A DNA stretch of 20,178 bases, taken from NCBI GenBank assembly GCA_030601605.1, contig JAUVTI010000018.1, positions 1 to 20,178 on the forward strand, in the 5' to 3' direction. Shown here piece by piece: positions 7,409 to 14,283 of the stretch. The position numbers and the translations under genes were made by a program. The notes beneath the pieces are model-generated. The model was not told the DNA's origin and ran no database searches. It saw only the letters and a program-made list of their open reading frames with translations. Each line of letters opens with the position of its first letter. Position 1 is the first letter of the stretch. The DNA comes from Gemmatimonadales bacterium. Lineage in GTDB: Bacteria; Gemmatimonadota; Gemmatimonadetes; Gemmatimonadales; GWC2-71-9.

Positions 7409-7813
7409 GTGACGAATCAGCTCTCCAACGCCGAAGATCGCCTGCTCGAGGCCATGGCCGACGCCGCGCGCGGACCCAAGCGCAACGGCCTGTTCGCGCT
7501 GTGGCTGGTGGTGCGCCAGTGCGACGGCCGGCTGCCCCCGGACGAGCTGAGCGCGGCCGTGGAGAAGCGCCGCCTGGAACAGCTGGAGCGACGGCTCAGC
7601 AGCCTCTCGCTCCCCAACGCCCTGCGTCGGGCGCTGCCCGGCTCCTTGCGCGAGCTGAAGGGCGGCCGGTCCGAGGGCGCGGCCCTGGCCCTGCACCAGC
7701 TGATCGCCCCAACGCGCGATGCGTTGGGAAAGGGAGCGGCCGACACCGTCGCGCTGGCCGCGCGCACCGCCCGTGGCGCCGAGCGGAAGAGCCGCGCAAC
7801 AGGAGCTGCCTGA
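7409..7813 (+). CDS. Unrecognised 134-aa protein coupled to a DnaB-like ATPase
   Basis: I do not recognise the family. The protein is charged and predicted mostly helical, with an Arg/Glu/Leu-rich central part (KRRLEQLERRLSSLSL at about 51-66), then LPGSLRELKGG and an Ala/Arg-rich tail. There is no signal peptide, membrane segment or cysteine pair. GTG at 7409 is the first usable start and lacks a strong Shine-Dalgarno sequence; TACATT at 7374-7379 is a weak possible -10 box. The stop TGA shares a base with the ATG of the next gene (TGATG at 7811-7815), so the two are likely translated together, which is the main evidence that it is real. It could be a partner or regulator of the ATPase; that is inference. 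An 8-bp inverted repeat lies inside it at 7708-7728. Confidence 0.72.
   Translation: MTNQLSNAEDRLLEAMADAARGPKRNGLFALWLVVRQCDGRLPPDELSAAVEKRRLEQLERRLSSLSLPNALRRALPGSLRELKGGRSEGAALALHQLIAPTRDALGKGAADTVALAARTARGAERKSRATGAA
7708..7728. repeat. Perfect 8-bp inverted repeat with 5-base loop
   Basis: CCCAACGC at 7708-7715 and GCGTTGGG at 7721-7728 flank the loop GCGAT. It lies inside the 134-aa gene, about 85 bases before the ATPase start codon. It could be an mRNA hairpin or a binding site, or simply be tolerated by the coding sequence. It encodes part of the stretch APTRDALG. No T-run follows, so it is not a standard terminator. Confidence 0.5.
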
Positions 7814-8673
7814 TGAGCAAGTCGGACCGCATACCTCGGGACTCGCTCACCAACCTGATCCGCCTGGTGGACAGCCTTCCGCCCGGCGAGCCGGGCCCCG
7901 ACACGGTGCCCACCGGCTTCCAGTCGCTGGACCGGGTGATCGGCGGCGGTGTACGGCGGCGCGATCTCGTGGTGCTCGGGGGAGACGTGGGCTCGGGGAA
8001 GTCCGCGCTCGCCCTGTCCATCGCCCTCAGGGCCACGGCGGCCGACCACAGCGTGGCTTTCTTCTCGGGCGAGATGGACGAGGACCGGCTCATGGAGCGG
8101 GCTCTGGCGATGGAAGCGCGCGTCCAGGTGGACGACATGCGCAGCGCCAGGCTCTCAGAAACGGCACGCGCGGCGGTGGGCGCGGCGGCGCTCCGGCTCA
8201 AGGGCCTGCCGCTCTCCATCCATCCGATGGTCGGACGCCAGTTCGACGAGGTGCTGGCCCCGGCATGGGACGACGATCCAGCCCTGGTGATAGTGGACTA
8301 CCTGCAGCTCCTGCCCCCACCGGAGACCCGCTCGACACAGGACGAGGACTCGTCCGCGACGGTGCGCGCCCTCAAGGCGCTCGCCCTCGACCGCCACGTG
8401 GCCGTGCTCGCCGTTGCGCAGCTGCCGCGCCACGTAGCCCAGCGGGGCGACCCGCGTCCGTCACTCGACGACTTCGGCGTGCTGGGAGCCGTGAAGCAGC
8501 ATGCCGACATCGTTCTGGGGCTGTTCCGCGAGGAGATGTACAATCCGGGCGGCGGAGTGGAGGGCGCCACCGAGCTGATCGTGGCCAAGAACCGCAACGG
8601 GCCGACGGGGTTCATCGACCTCTACTTCTATCAGCAGTGGCTCCGGTTCGAGGACATGCTCGACCCGTCCTGA
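7813..8673 (+). CDS. DnaB-like RecA-fold ATPase (C-terminal helicase domain only)
   Basis: 286 aa. The protein matches the C-terminal half of replicative helicase DnaB: PTGFQSLDRVIGGG entry motif, Walker A GGDVGSGKS (56-64, K63), catalytic glutamate in FFSGEM (E87), Walker B VIVDYLQLL (D162), VLAVAQLPR, the DnaB consensus RPSLDDFGVLGAVKQHADIV, and AKNRNGPTG carrying the lysine and arginine-finger residues. All ATPase residues appear intact. The DnaB N-terminal collar domain and linker (normally about 170 residues) are missing; only about 30 residues precede the core. It is therefore unlikely to be the main replicative helicase. ATG at 7813 has AGGAG at 7801 and overlaps the upstream stop; the frame stays open far upstream, but that is antisense or shadow. 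A KaiC/RadA-like role is an alternative. Confidence 0.88.
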   Translation: MSKSDRIPRDSLTNLIRLVDSLPPGEPGPDTVPTGFQSLDRVIGGGVRRRDLVVLGGDVGSGKSALALSIALRATAADHSVAFFSGEMDEDRLMERALAMEARVQVDDMRSARLSETARAAVGAAALRLKGLPLSIHPMVGRQFDEVLAPAWDDDPALVIVDYLQLLPPPETRSTQDEDSSATVRALKALALDRHVAVLAVAQLPRHVAQRGDPRPSLDDFGVLGAVKQHADIVLGLFREEMYNPGGGVEGATELIVAKNRNGPTGFIDLYFYQQWLRFEDMLDPS

Positions 8674-8704
8674 GGCGCTAGGGCTCGCTCACCACGGCGT
8701 CAGC

Positions 8705-9616
8705 CTAGATCTCTTGCGCCCGGTGGGCGCGAGCCGGCTCCGCCCGCCGCACCCAGACCACCGATCCCAGAATCACCGCCATCGCCACGAAGGTGCGCAG
8801 CGATACGTGCTCCGACAGTACGAGCCAGCCCAGGAGCACGGCCACCACGGTGTTGACGTACACGCTCGTGCCCACGAACGCCGGGGCCGCGTGGCGCAAC
8901 AGATAGACATAGCTCGTGTAGGCAACGATCGACCCGAACACGATCAGGTAGAGTACCGCCCCGAAGCCGCTGGGCGTGAAGGTGAGCTCAGCCGCCTCGC
9001 CGGAGACGAGACCGGTGACCGCGAGCGCTCCTCCCCCGAAGAGCATCTGCAGGGCCGAGAACACGTAGGGGCTCGCGTTCACCGGGCGGCGCTTGGAGAA
9101 GATCGCTCCGAGCGACCAGGAGGCCGCCGCGACGACCACCGCGGCCGGCCCCAGCCATCCGGCCTCGCCCAGGGCGGCCGGGTTGCCGCCCACGAGCAGC
9201 ACCACGCCGCCGAACCCCACGAACAGCGCCGCGAACTGCCGCCAGGTTGGGCGCGCCTCGCTTCCTGGTATCAGCGCATCGAACGCCGCCATCATCAGGG
9301 CGCCCGTCACGACCAGGATCGCCGTCGTGCCCGACTCCACCGACTGCTCGGCCCAGATGACGAGTCCGTTGCCCAGCCCGAGCAGCATGATGCCCACGAC
9401 CGCCGCGGTGACCCAATCCCTGGGTCGCTTCGGAAGTCTCTGACCGAGAGCGAGAGAGAGGACGAGCAGTATGGACCCGGCGGTGAGGAATCGAATCGCC
9501 CCGAACAGGGCGGGCGGGAGGTGGCTCACGCCGATCCGGATGGCCAGGTACGTGGACCCCCAGATCAGACTGACCACCATGTAGGCGGCCAGCACACCTC
9601 CCTTGCGCGGCGTCAC
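8705..9616 (-). CDS. EamA/DMT-superfamily transporter
   Basis: 303 aa inner-membrane protein of the drug/metabolite transporter superfamily, with two five-helix EamA repeats and about ten hydrophobic helices from residue 9 to about 290. Typical marks are MVVSLIWGSTYLAIRIGV near the N terminus, GNGLVIWAEQSVESGTTAIL, and in the second half SWSLGAIFSKR and the closing VAVLLGWLVLSEHVS. The substrate cannot be predicted; relatives export amino acids or metabolites. The start is GTG at 9616, with a poor ribosome site. The 16-base gap from the lipoprotein gene on the same strand makes co-transcription likely. The 3' end faces the DnaB-like gene with 31 bases between the stops. Confidence 0.92.
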   Translation of the reverse strand: MTPRKGGVLAAYMVVSLIWGSTYLAIRIGVSHLPPALFGAIRFLTAGSILLVLSLALGQRLPKRPRDWVTAAVVGIMLLGLGNGLVIWAEQSVESGTTAILVVTGALMMAAFDALIPGSEARPTWRQFAALFVGFGGVVLLVGGNPAALGEAGWLGPAAVVVAAASWSLGAIFSKRRPVNASPYVFSALQMLFGGGALAVTGLVSGEAAELTFTPSGFGAVLYLIVFGSIVAYTSYVYLLRHAAPAFVGTSVYVNTVVAVLLGWLVLSEHVSLRTFVAMAVILGSVVWVRRAEPARAHRAQEI

Positions 9617-9632
9617 GGAGGACCGCCTGGGC

Positions 9633-10055
9633 CTATTGCCGGCCTCCAGTGGTGTCCGGGACCGCCCCGATCAGGGTGTACCTGGCTCCCGGCGGCGAAA
9701 CCCGGTTCTCGATGATGATCCAGAGCGGGGGGCCGTCGCGCTCGGCGTGAAGCGTGATCTGACCGGCCGGATCTTCCACATCACCCACGATCCTCCATCC
9801 GGCGGAGTGAAGACCCCTGCGGTACCACGCCGCGACGGTGTCCTTCGGATAGCCGCTGACGAACGTGGTCTGCAGGGCCTCCCTCGTGCCGCTGGTGGAG
9901 ATCAGCACCGAGAGCGGGAAGATCGGCACTTGCTGCAGGACGTTCACGTCGGGCCTCTCCTGCTCCGGCTGCCGCTCGCCGCACGCCGTGAGGGCGAGCG
10001 CGGTGAGGGCCACGGCCCACGCGAATCCGATGGTGAAGCGAGTCTTGTTGGCCAT
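9633..10055 (-). CDS. Small predicted lipoprotein of unknown function
   Basis: 140 aa. The N terminus has K4/R6, a hydrophobic stretch (about 7-21) and a lipobox LTAC with C25 as the predicted lipidated residue, so it should be exported and anchored in a membrane. The mature part (about 115 residues) contains GTREALQTTFVSGYPKDTV, then AWYRRGLHSAGWRIVGDVED and a strand-rich end. This looks like a compact alpha/beta domain resembling those in small secreted proteins where a sequence change with time or dose is described by AAWYR...GW. I cannot assign a named family. ATG at 10055. It is the first gene of a probable two-gene unit with the EamA transporter; a possible promoter is at 10065-10093. 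Confidence 0.8.
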   Translation of the reverse strand: MANKTRFTIGFAWAVALTALALTACGERQPEQERPDVNVLQQVPIFPLSVLISTSGTREALQTTFVSGYPKDTVAAWYRRGLHSAGWRIVGDVEDPAGQITLHAERDGPPLWIIIENRVSPPGARYTLIGAVPDTTGGRQ

Positions 10056-10064
10056 AAGATCAGA

Positions 10065-10093
10065 AGCCTAGCTACGCCGTATTCCCCGGGCAA
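10065..10093 (-). promoter_or_regulatory. Candidate promoter for lipoprotein-EamA unit
   Basis: On the minus strand, TTGCCC (10093-10088) and TAGGCT (10070-10065) are 17 bases apart. The -10 box ends nine bases before the ATG at 10055, so the leader would be a few bases at most. The -10 sequence resembles the one proposed for porX (TAGGTT). Function is inferred from spacing only. Confidence 0.33.
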
Positions 10094-10100
10094 GTTTTGG

Positions 10101-10129
10101 TTGGTCCCCTTTGGAGCACCCCGTATATT
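10101..10129 (+). promoter_or_regulatory. Candidate sigma-70-type promoter of the yebC-ruv-queA-tgt-fmt operon
   Basis: TTGGTC (10101-10106) and TATATT (10124-10129) are separated by exactly 17 bases in the gap before yebC. The AT-rich -10 box stands out in this GC-rich region. Transcription would start near 10136, leaving a leader of about 50 bases. No other convincing promoter is seen until the thi genes, so this one may drive most of the downstream run. Confidence 0.6.
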
Positions 10130-10146
10130 GCGGTCTGTTCGGCGGA

Positions 10147-10165
10147 GCCGGCACGGGTTGCCGGC
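10147..10165 (+). promoter_or_regulatory. GC-rich hairpin in the yebC leader
   Basis: GCCGGCA (10147-10153) pairs perfectly with TGCCGGC (10159-10165) around the loop CGGGT. It lies between the predicted transcription start and the yebC ribosome site GCGGAGG (10177-10183). There is no following T-run, so it is not a standard terminator. It may stabilise the mRNA 5' end or bind a regulator; this is inference. Confidence 0.45.
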
Positions 10166-10187
10166 GCCCCGCCCCTGCGGAGGTTCA

Positions 10188-10937
10188 ATGTCTGGTCACA
10201 GCAAGTGGGCGCAGATCAAGCGCAAGAAGGCGGTGACGGACGCGAAGCGCGGCGCCCTGTTCACCCGGCTCATCAAGGAGGTCACGATCGCGGCCCGACA
10301 GGGCGGCGGCGACCCCGACGGCAACGCGCGTCTGCGCACCGCGATCGACAACGCCAAAGCGGCGAACATGCCCAACGACAACATCGAGCGCGCCATCAAG
10401 AAGGGGACGGGTGAGCTCGAGGGTGTGAGTTACGAAGAGGCGACCTACGAGGGTTACGGACCCGGCGGCGCCGCGATCCTGATCCAGGTGACCAGTGACA
10501 ACCTGAACCGCACCGTGGCGGCGATCCGCCACGCCTTCACCAAGAACGGCGGCAACCTGGGCGAGCCCAACTCGGTGGCGTGGGTGTTCGACAAGCGAGG
10601 GCAGATCTACCTGGACGCCGCCAAGTACCCCGAGGAGGTCGCGATGGACGCCGCCCTGGAGGCCGGCGCGGAGGACATCGTCACCGAGGGTGACCAGCAC
10701 ATCGTCACTGTGCCGCCGACCGAGCTGCACAAGGTGCGGGACGCGCTCAAGGCGGCCGGGATCGAGGCCGAACAGGCGGAGATGGCGATGATCCCCCGCA
10801 CCACCGTCCGAATCGAGGGGAAGGACGCAGAGCGCCTGCTCAAGCTGATGGATATCCTGGAGGAGCACGACGACGTCTCCAAGGTGTCCAGCAACTTCGA
10901 CATCGACGCGGAGACGCTCGCGGCGGTAAGCGAGTGA
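10188..10937 (+). CDS. yebC: YebC/PmpR-family protein (TACO1-like)
   Basis: 249 aa, the normal length. It starts with the family hallmark MSGHSKWAQIKRKKAVTDAK, followed by the ARLRTAIDNAKAANMPNDNIERAIKKG block and the YEGYGPGGAAILI and TKNGGNLGEPNSVAWVF motifs. The family is cytosolic; members have been described as transcriptional regulators and, more recently, as translation factors that relieve ribosome stalling at polyproline. Sequence cannot say which applies here. ATG at 10188 has the ribosome site GCGGAGG (10177-10183); the open frame upstream to 9603 is a shadow. It is the first gene of the operon, just before ruvC as in many bacteria, and its stop overlaps the ruvC start by 4 nt. Confidence 0.97.
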   Translation: MSGHSKWAQIKRKKAVTDAKRGALFTRLIKEVTIAARQGGGDPDGNARLRTAIDNAKAANMPNDNIERAIKKGTGELEGVSYEEATYEGYGPGGAAILIQVTSDNLNRTVAAIRHAFTKNGGNLGEPNSVAWVFDKRGQIYLDAAKYPEEVAMDAALEAGAEDIVTEGDQHIVTVPPTELHKVRDALKAAGIEAEQAEMAMIPRTTVRIEGKDAERLLKLMDILEEHDDVSKVSSNFDIDAETLAAVSE

Positions 10938-11422
10938 CCCTGCGCGTGCTGGGCGTCGATCCCGGCGTGGCCGTCACTGGGTACGGCGTGGTGGAGCCCG
11001 AATCCGGAAAGCCGGGCCGTCTCATCGAGTGCGGCGTGATCCGCACCGACTCCAAGCACGAGATCTGGCAGCGGCTCGATGCCGTGTACGAGGGCGTGGT
11101 GGAGCTGATCGAGCGTCACCAACCCAGCGTGCTCGCGCTCGAGACGGTGTTCTACGGCAAGAACGTGCGCACGGCCTTGACCCTGGGCCACGTGCGCGGG
11201 GTGATACTCCTCGCGGCAGCCCGGGCAGGCATCGAGGTGGCCGAGTTCGCGCCTCGAGCTGTCAAGAAGAGCGTGGTCGGCACGGGAGGCGCCGCCAAGG
11301 CACAGGTGGGGTACATGGTCCAGCAGCTCCTGAGCCTCAAGGTCCCGCCCAGCCCGCATGATGCGGCCGACGGCGTGGCGGTGGGGCTCACTTACCTCCT
11401 CACGCGGAGTCTGGCGCGGTGA
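10934..11422 (+). CDS. ruvC: Holliday junction resolvase RuvC
   Basis: 162 aa. Cleaves Holliday junctions during recombination repair, as a homodimer with RuvAB. The four acidic catalytic residues are visible: D9 in GVDPG, E70 in LALE, and D143 and D146 in SPHDAADG. The basic/aromatic block TVFYGKNVRTALTLGHVRG is also typical. GTG at 10934 overlaps the yebC stop by 4 nt (GTGA), and its own stop overlaps ruvA in the same way, so the proteins should be made together. Length and motifs are complete, and nothing is unusual. Confidence 0.98.
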   Translation: MTLRVLGVDPGVAVTGYGVVEPESGKPGRLIECGVIRTDSKHEIWQRLDAVYEGVVELIERHQPSVLALETVFYGKNVRTALTLGHVRGVILLAAARAGIEVAEFAPRAVKKSVVGTGGAAKAQVGYMVQQLLSLKVPPSPHDAADGVAVGLTYLLTRSLAR

Positions 11423-12021
11423 TCGCTGGCGTAAGCGGGACGCTACTGTCCAAGACGGGAGATCGCGTGGTGGTGGCCACAGCGGGCGGAGTCACCTATT
11501 CGATCGGCGTGCCGCTCGGAGTGCTGGAGCGCATGCCATCCGAGGGATCCGAGGTCAGCCTCAAGACGGTTCCGGTCGTGCGCGAAGACGGGTGGGCGCT
11601 CTACGGCTTCGTCGAGGATCACGAGCGGGACGTGTTCCAGCGCCTGCTGGGCGCCTCGGGCGTCGGCCCACGCCTCGCGCTCGCCCTGGTCTCCACGTTG
11701 GGCGGCGCCCGCGTGGCGCGCTCGATCAAGGGGAACGACCTGGGAGCGCTTTGCACCGTGCCGGGCATCGGCAAGAAGACGGCGGAGCGCATAGTCCTGG
11801 AGCTGAGGGACCGCCTCGGCGACATCTCCGTGCCCGGAGTGCCCGGAGCGCCCGAGACCACGGCCGGCCCGCCCGACCAGGCCGTGCAGGCGCTCATCAA
11901 CCTAGGGTACAGCGCGAACGACGCGGAGCGGGCAGTGCGGGAGGCCGTGTCGCAGCAGGGCGCCGGCGAACCCGTTGACCTCATCCGCGGGGCGCTGCAA
12001 CTGTTAACCAGGCCCAAGTAG
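11419..12021 (+). CDS. ruvA: Holliday junction DNA-binding protein RuvA
   Basis: 200 aa. Tetrameric junction-binding subunit that loads the RuvB motor for branch migration. The N-terminal OB-fold (MIAGVSGTLL to about 62) ends in the motif VREDGWALYGF. Two helix-hairpin-helix motifs follow: GASGVGPRLALAL and TVPGIGKKTAERIVLELRD. The C-terminal domain that binds RuvB (DQAVQALINLGYSANDAERAV) comes after a Gly/Pro-rich linker. GTG at 11419 overlaps ruvC by 4 nt. Instead of passing directly to ruvB, it is followed by 12 bases and a small zinc-ribbon gene. Confidence 0.98.
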   Translation: MIAGVSGTLLSKTGDRVVVATAGGVTYSIGVPLGVLERMPSEGSEVSLKTVPVVREDGWALYGFVEDHERDVFQRLLGASGVGPRLALALVSTLGGARVARSIKGNDLGALCTVPGIGKKTAERIVLELRDRLGDISVPGVPGAPETTAGPPDQAVQALINLGYSANDAERAVREAVSQQGAGEPVDLIRGALQLLTRPK

Positions 12022-12033
12022 ACGAATCGCCAT

Positions 12034-12198
12034 ATGCCGACAGCCGAGTGGATCTGCACGTCGTGCGGCGCGACCAACCGGAAGCTGGTCGCACCGGGAC
12101 AGAAGGAAGTGGACGACAAGTGCGTCACGTGCCACACCAAGCATCGCGTGACGGAGGACGAGCGTCCCGTCCGCTGGCAGGCCCGGCCACCCAAGTGA
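12034..12198 (+). CDS. Small zinc-ribbon protein (54 aa) between ruvA and ruvB
   Basis: 54 aa, ATG at 12034 to TGA at 12196-12198. Two CxxC knuckles are present: ICTSCGATN (C8, C11) and CVTCHTKH (C30, C33), 18 residues apart, as in a zinc ribbon. The rest is charged (RKLVAPGQKEVDDK) with a basic/Trp tail (RPVRWQARPPK). It starts 12 nt after ruvA and its stop overlaps the ruvB GTG start by 4 nt (GTGA), so the position and coupling argue for a real gene. I do not recognise a named family; nucleic-acid binding is only inferred from the ribbon. It may be a Gemmatimonadota-specific member of this operon. Confidence 0.72.
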   Translation: MPTAEWICTSCGATNRKLVAPGQKEVDDKCVTCHTKHRVTEDERPVRWQARPPK

Positions 12199-13244
12199 GC
12201 CGCACCGAGATCACCACCCCGGAGGCCCTCCCCGAGGAGAGTTCCGCCGACGCATCGCTGCGCCCCTCGCGGCTCGACGAGTTCGTGGGGCAGGAGACCG
12301 TCAAGGAGAACCTGCAGATCGCGATCGACGCGGCGACAAAGCGCGGCGAGCCGCTCGACCACGTCCTGTTCTTCGGTCCGCCCGGACTGGGAAAGACCAC
12401 CCTCGGAATCCTCATCGCCAGGGAGATGGGGGTGAACATCCGCACCTCGAGCGGACCGGTGCTCGAGAAGGCGGGCGACCTCGTCGGGCTCCTCACGACA
12501 CTCCAGCGCGGAGACGTGCTCTTCATCGACGAGATCCACCGCCTGCGTCCCACTCTGGAGGAGTTTCTCTACCCCGCGATGGAGGACTACCGGGTGGACG
12601 TGCGGATCTCGGAGGGCCCCAACGCCCAGACGATTCCAATGGAAGTCGAGCCATTCACGCTGATCGGGGCCTCGACGCGGTACGGGATGCTCACTCCGCC
12701 CATGCGGGCGCGGTTCGGGTTGGTCGAGCGGCTGGGCTACTACCCCGTCGAGGATCTGCAGCAGATCGTGATGCGCTCCGCCGGCATCCTGGACGTGGAG
12801 ACAGACGTGGACGGAGCGCTGGAGATAGCCAAGCGGAGCCGTGGCACCCCGCGCGTGGCGAACCGCCTGCTGCGCAGGGTGCGCGACTACGCGCAGGTCC
12901 GAGCCGACGGCCGCGTGACCACCGACGTGGCCATAGCCGCCCTCAGCCGGCTGAACGTGGACGAGTACGGGCTCGACGACATGGACGCCCGCATCCTCCA
13001 GATCATCATCGAGAAGTTCGACGGCGGCCCCGTCGGCCTCAACACGATCGCCGTGGCGGTCGGCGAGGACGCCGGCACGCTGGAGGAGGTCTACGAGCCG
13101 TTCCTGATCCAACAGGGCTTCCTGCACCGCACTCCCCGGGGGCGGACGGCGAGTCCTGCGGCGTACCGTCACTTCGGCTTCACGTCGCCCGCGCCCCAGA
13201 CCGGCGACCAGCAGTCGATGTTCGACGGTCGGCCAGGTGGGTAA
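12195..13244 (+). CDS. ruvB: Holliday junction branch-migration ATPase RuvB
   Basis: 349 aa. Hexameric AAA+ motor that drives branch migration with RuvA. The core is complete: LRPSRLDEFVGQ, Walker A GPPGLGKTT (61-69, K67), Walker B LFIDEIHRL, sensor-1 region TLIGASTRYGML, the arginine-finger region RARFGLVERLGYY, and sensor-2 RGTPRVANRLLRRVRDYAQV. The C-terminal winged helix has GGPVGLNTIAVAVGED and YEPFLIQQGFLHRTPRGR. GTG at 12195 overlaps the zinc-ribbon gene by 4 nt, and the 3' end overlaps queA by 8 nt. Nothing unusual inside the protein. Confidence 0.98.
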   Translation: MSRTEITTPEALPEESSADASLRPSRLDEFVGQETVKENLQIAIDAATKRGEPLDHVLFFGPPGLGKTTLGILIAREMGVNIRTSSGPVLEKAGDLVGLLTTLQRGDVLFIDEIHRLRPTLEEFLYPAMEDYRVDVRISEGPNAQTIPMEVEPFTLIGASTRYGMLTPPMRARFGLVERLGYYPVEDLQQIVMRSAGILDVETDVDGALEIAKRSRGTPRVANRLLRRVRDYAQVRADGRVTTDVAIAALSRLNVDEYGLDDMDARILQIIIEKFDGGPVGLNTIAVAVGEDAGTLEEVYEPFLIQQGFLHRTPRGRTASPAAYRHFGFTSPAPQTGDQQSMFDGRPGG

Positions 13245-14283
13245 CCGGCTCCGCGCTTCCGACTTCGAATACGAGTTCCCGCGCGAGACCATCGCACAGC
13301 ACCCGCTGCCGGAGCGCGGGGCCAGCAGACTGCTCGTGCTCGAGCGCGAGAGCGGCGCAGTCACTCACGGCCACTTCGGCGACTTCACGGAAATGCTGGA
13401 ACCAGGCGACGTGCTCGTACTCAACTCGAGCCGTGTGATTCCGGCCAGGCTCACGGCCCGGCGCGAGAGCGGGCGCGAGGCCGAGATCCTGCTGGTCCAT
13501 CCCGAACCCGATGGGACCTGGCTGGCCATGGTGCACCCGGGCGGCAAGCTCAAGGTGGGGCGCAGGGTGAGCTTCGGCGACGACGGCGAGGCGGAGATCG
13601 TGGAGGTCGTGGGAGGGGGCCTGAGGCGGCTTCGCTTCACGGGCCGGCTCGACCCCGCCGGACTGATGGAGCGATACGGCGCGGTGCCGCTCCCGCCATA
13701 CATCGAGCGACCGCCGGAGGCCGCCGACCAGGAGCGCTACCAGACGGTCTACGCCGCGGTGGACGGCAGTGTGGCGGCGCCGACCGCGGGCCTCCACTTC
13801 ACACCCGAAACGCTGGAGCGGATCGCCGGGCGCGGCGTGGAGCTGACCGAGACGGTGCTCCACGTGGGACCCGGCACCTTCAAGCCGGTGGAGGTGGAAG
13901 AGCCCGAGCGGCACCGGATGCACGCCGAGTGGTACGAGGTGCCCAAGCAGGCGGCAGCCGTGATCAATCGGGCCAAGGCCGAAGGGCGCAGAGTGTGGGG
14001 CGTGGGCACCACGGTCACGCGCACGCTCGAGACGGCGGCGACTCCGGCCGGTGACGCGTGGGCCGTGTCGGCCGGCTCGGGCTGGACCGATCTGTTCATC
14101 TACCCGCCGTTCGAGTTCCGCATCGTGGACGCCCTGCTCACCAACTTCCACCTGCCCCGCTCCACCCTGCTGATGCTGGTGGCCGCGTTCGCCGGCTACG
14201 AGCACACGATGGCGGCGTATCGGGATGCCGTCTCCGAGGGCTATCGTTTGTTCAGCTACGGCGACGCGATGGCGATCCGATGA
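13237..14283 (+). CDS. queA: S-adenosylmethionine:tRNA ribosyltransferase-isomerase QueA
   Basis: 348 aa, normal length. Adds the epoxycyclopentane group from the AdoMet ribose to preQ1-modified tRNA, giving epoxyqueuosine. Typical blocks are SDFEYEFPRETIAQHPLPERGASRLLVL, FTEMLEPGDVLVLNSSRVIPARL, the strongly conserved DGSVAAPTAGLHFTPE and LHVGPGTFKPVEVEE, and the C-terminal TDLFIYPPFEFRIVDALLTNFHLPRSTLLMLV. GTG at 13237 overlaps ruvB by 8 nt. It is followed by tgt with an ATGA overlap. QueG (epoxyqueuosine reductase) is not in view. Confidence 0.98.
   Translation: MGNRLRASDFEYEFPRETIAQHPLPERGASRLLVLERESGAVTHGHFGDFTEMLEPGDVLVLNSSRVIPARLTARRESGREAEILLVHPEPDGTWLAMVHPGGKLKVGRRVSFGDDGEAEIVEVVGGGLRRLRFTGRLDPAGLMERYGAVPLPPYIERPPEAADQERYQTVYAAVDGSVAAPTAGLHFTPETLERIAGRGVELTETVLHVGPGTFKPVEVEEPERHRMHAEWYEVPKQAAAVINRAKAEGRRVWGVGTTVTRTLETAATPAGDAWAVSAGSGWTDLFIYPPFEFRIVDALLTNFHLPRSTLLMLVAAFAGYEHTMAAYRDAVSEGYRLFSYGDAMAIR

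Noticed and set aside
7033..7812. Long in-frame upstream extension of the DnaB-like ATPase that might supply the missing N-terminal domain
   Set aside because: It runs antisense to porX and through the 134-aa gene; it is Arg/Gly/Pro-rich and shows no DnaB N-terminal features. AGGAG and the TGATG junction support the ATG at 7813.
8716..8730. GCGCCC-GGT-GGGCGC hairpin as a terminator between the ATPase and EamA genes
   Set aside because: There is no T-run on either strand and it lies inside the EamA coding end, so it is not convincing as a terminator.
11619..13364. 581-codon open frame on the minus strand across ruvA, ruvB and queA
   Set aside because: It lies antisense to three clear genes. 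Long open antisense frames are expected in GC-rich DNA, and the translation has no recognisable domain.
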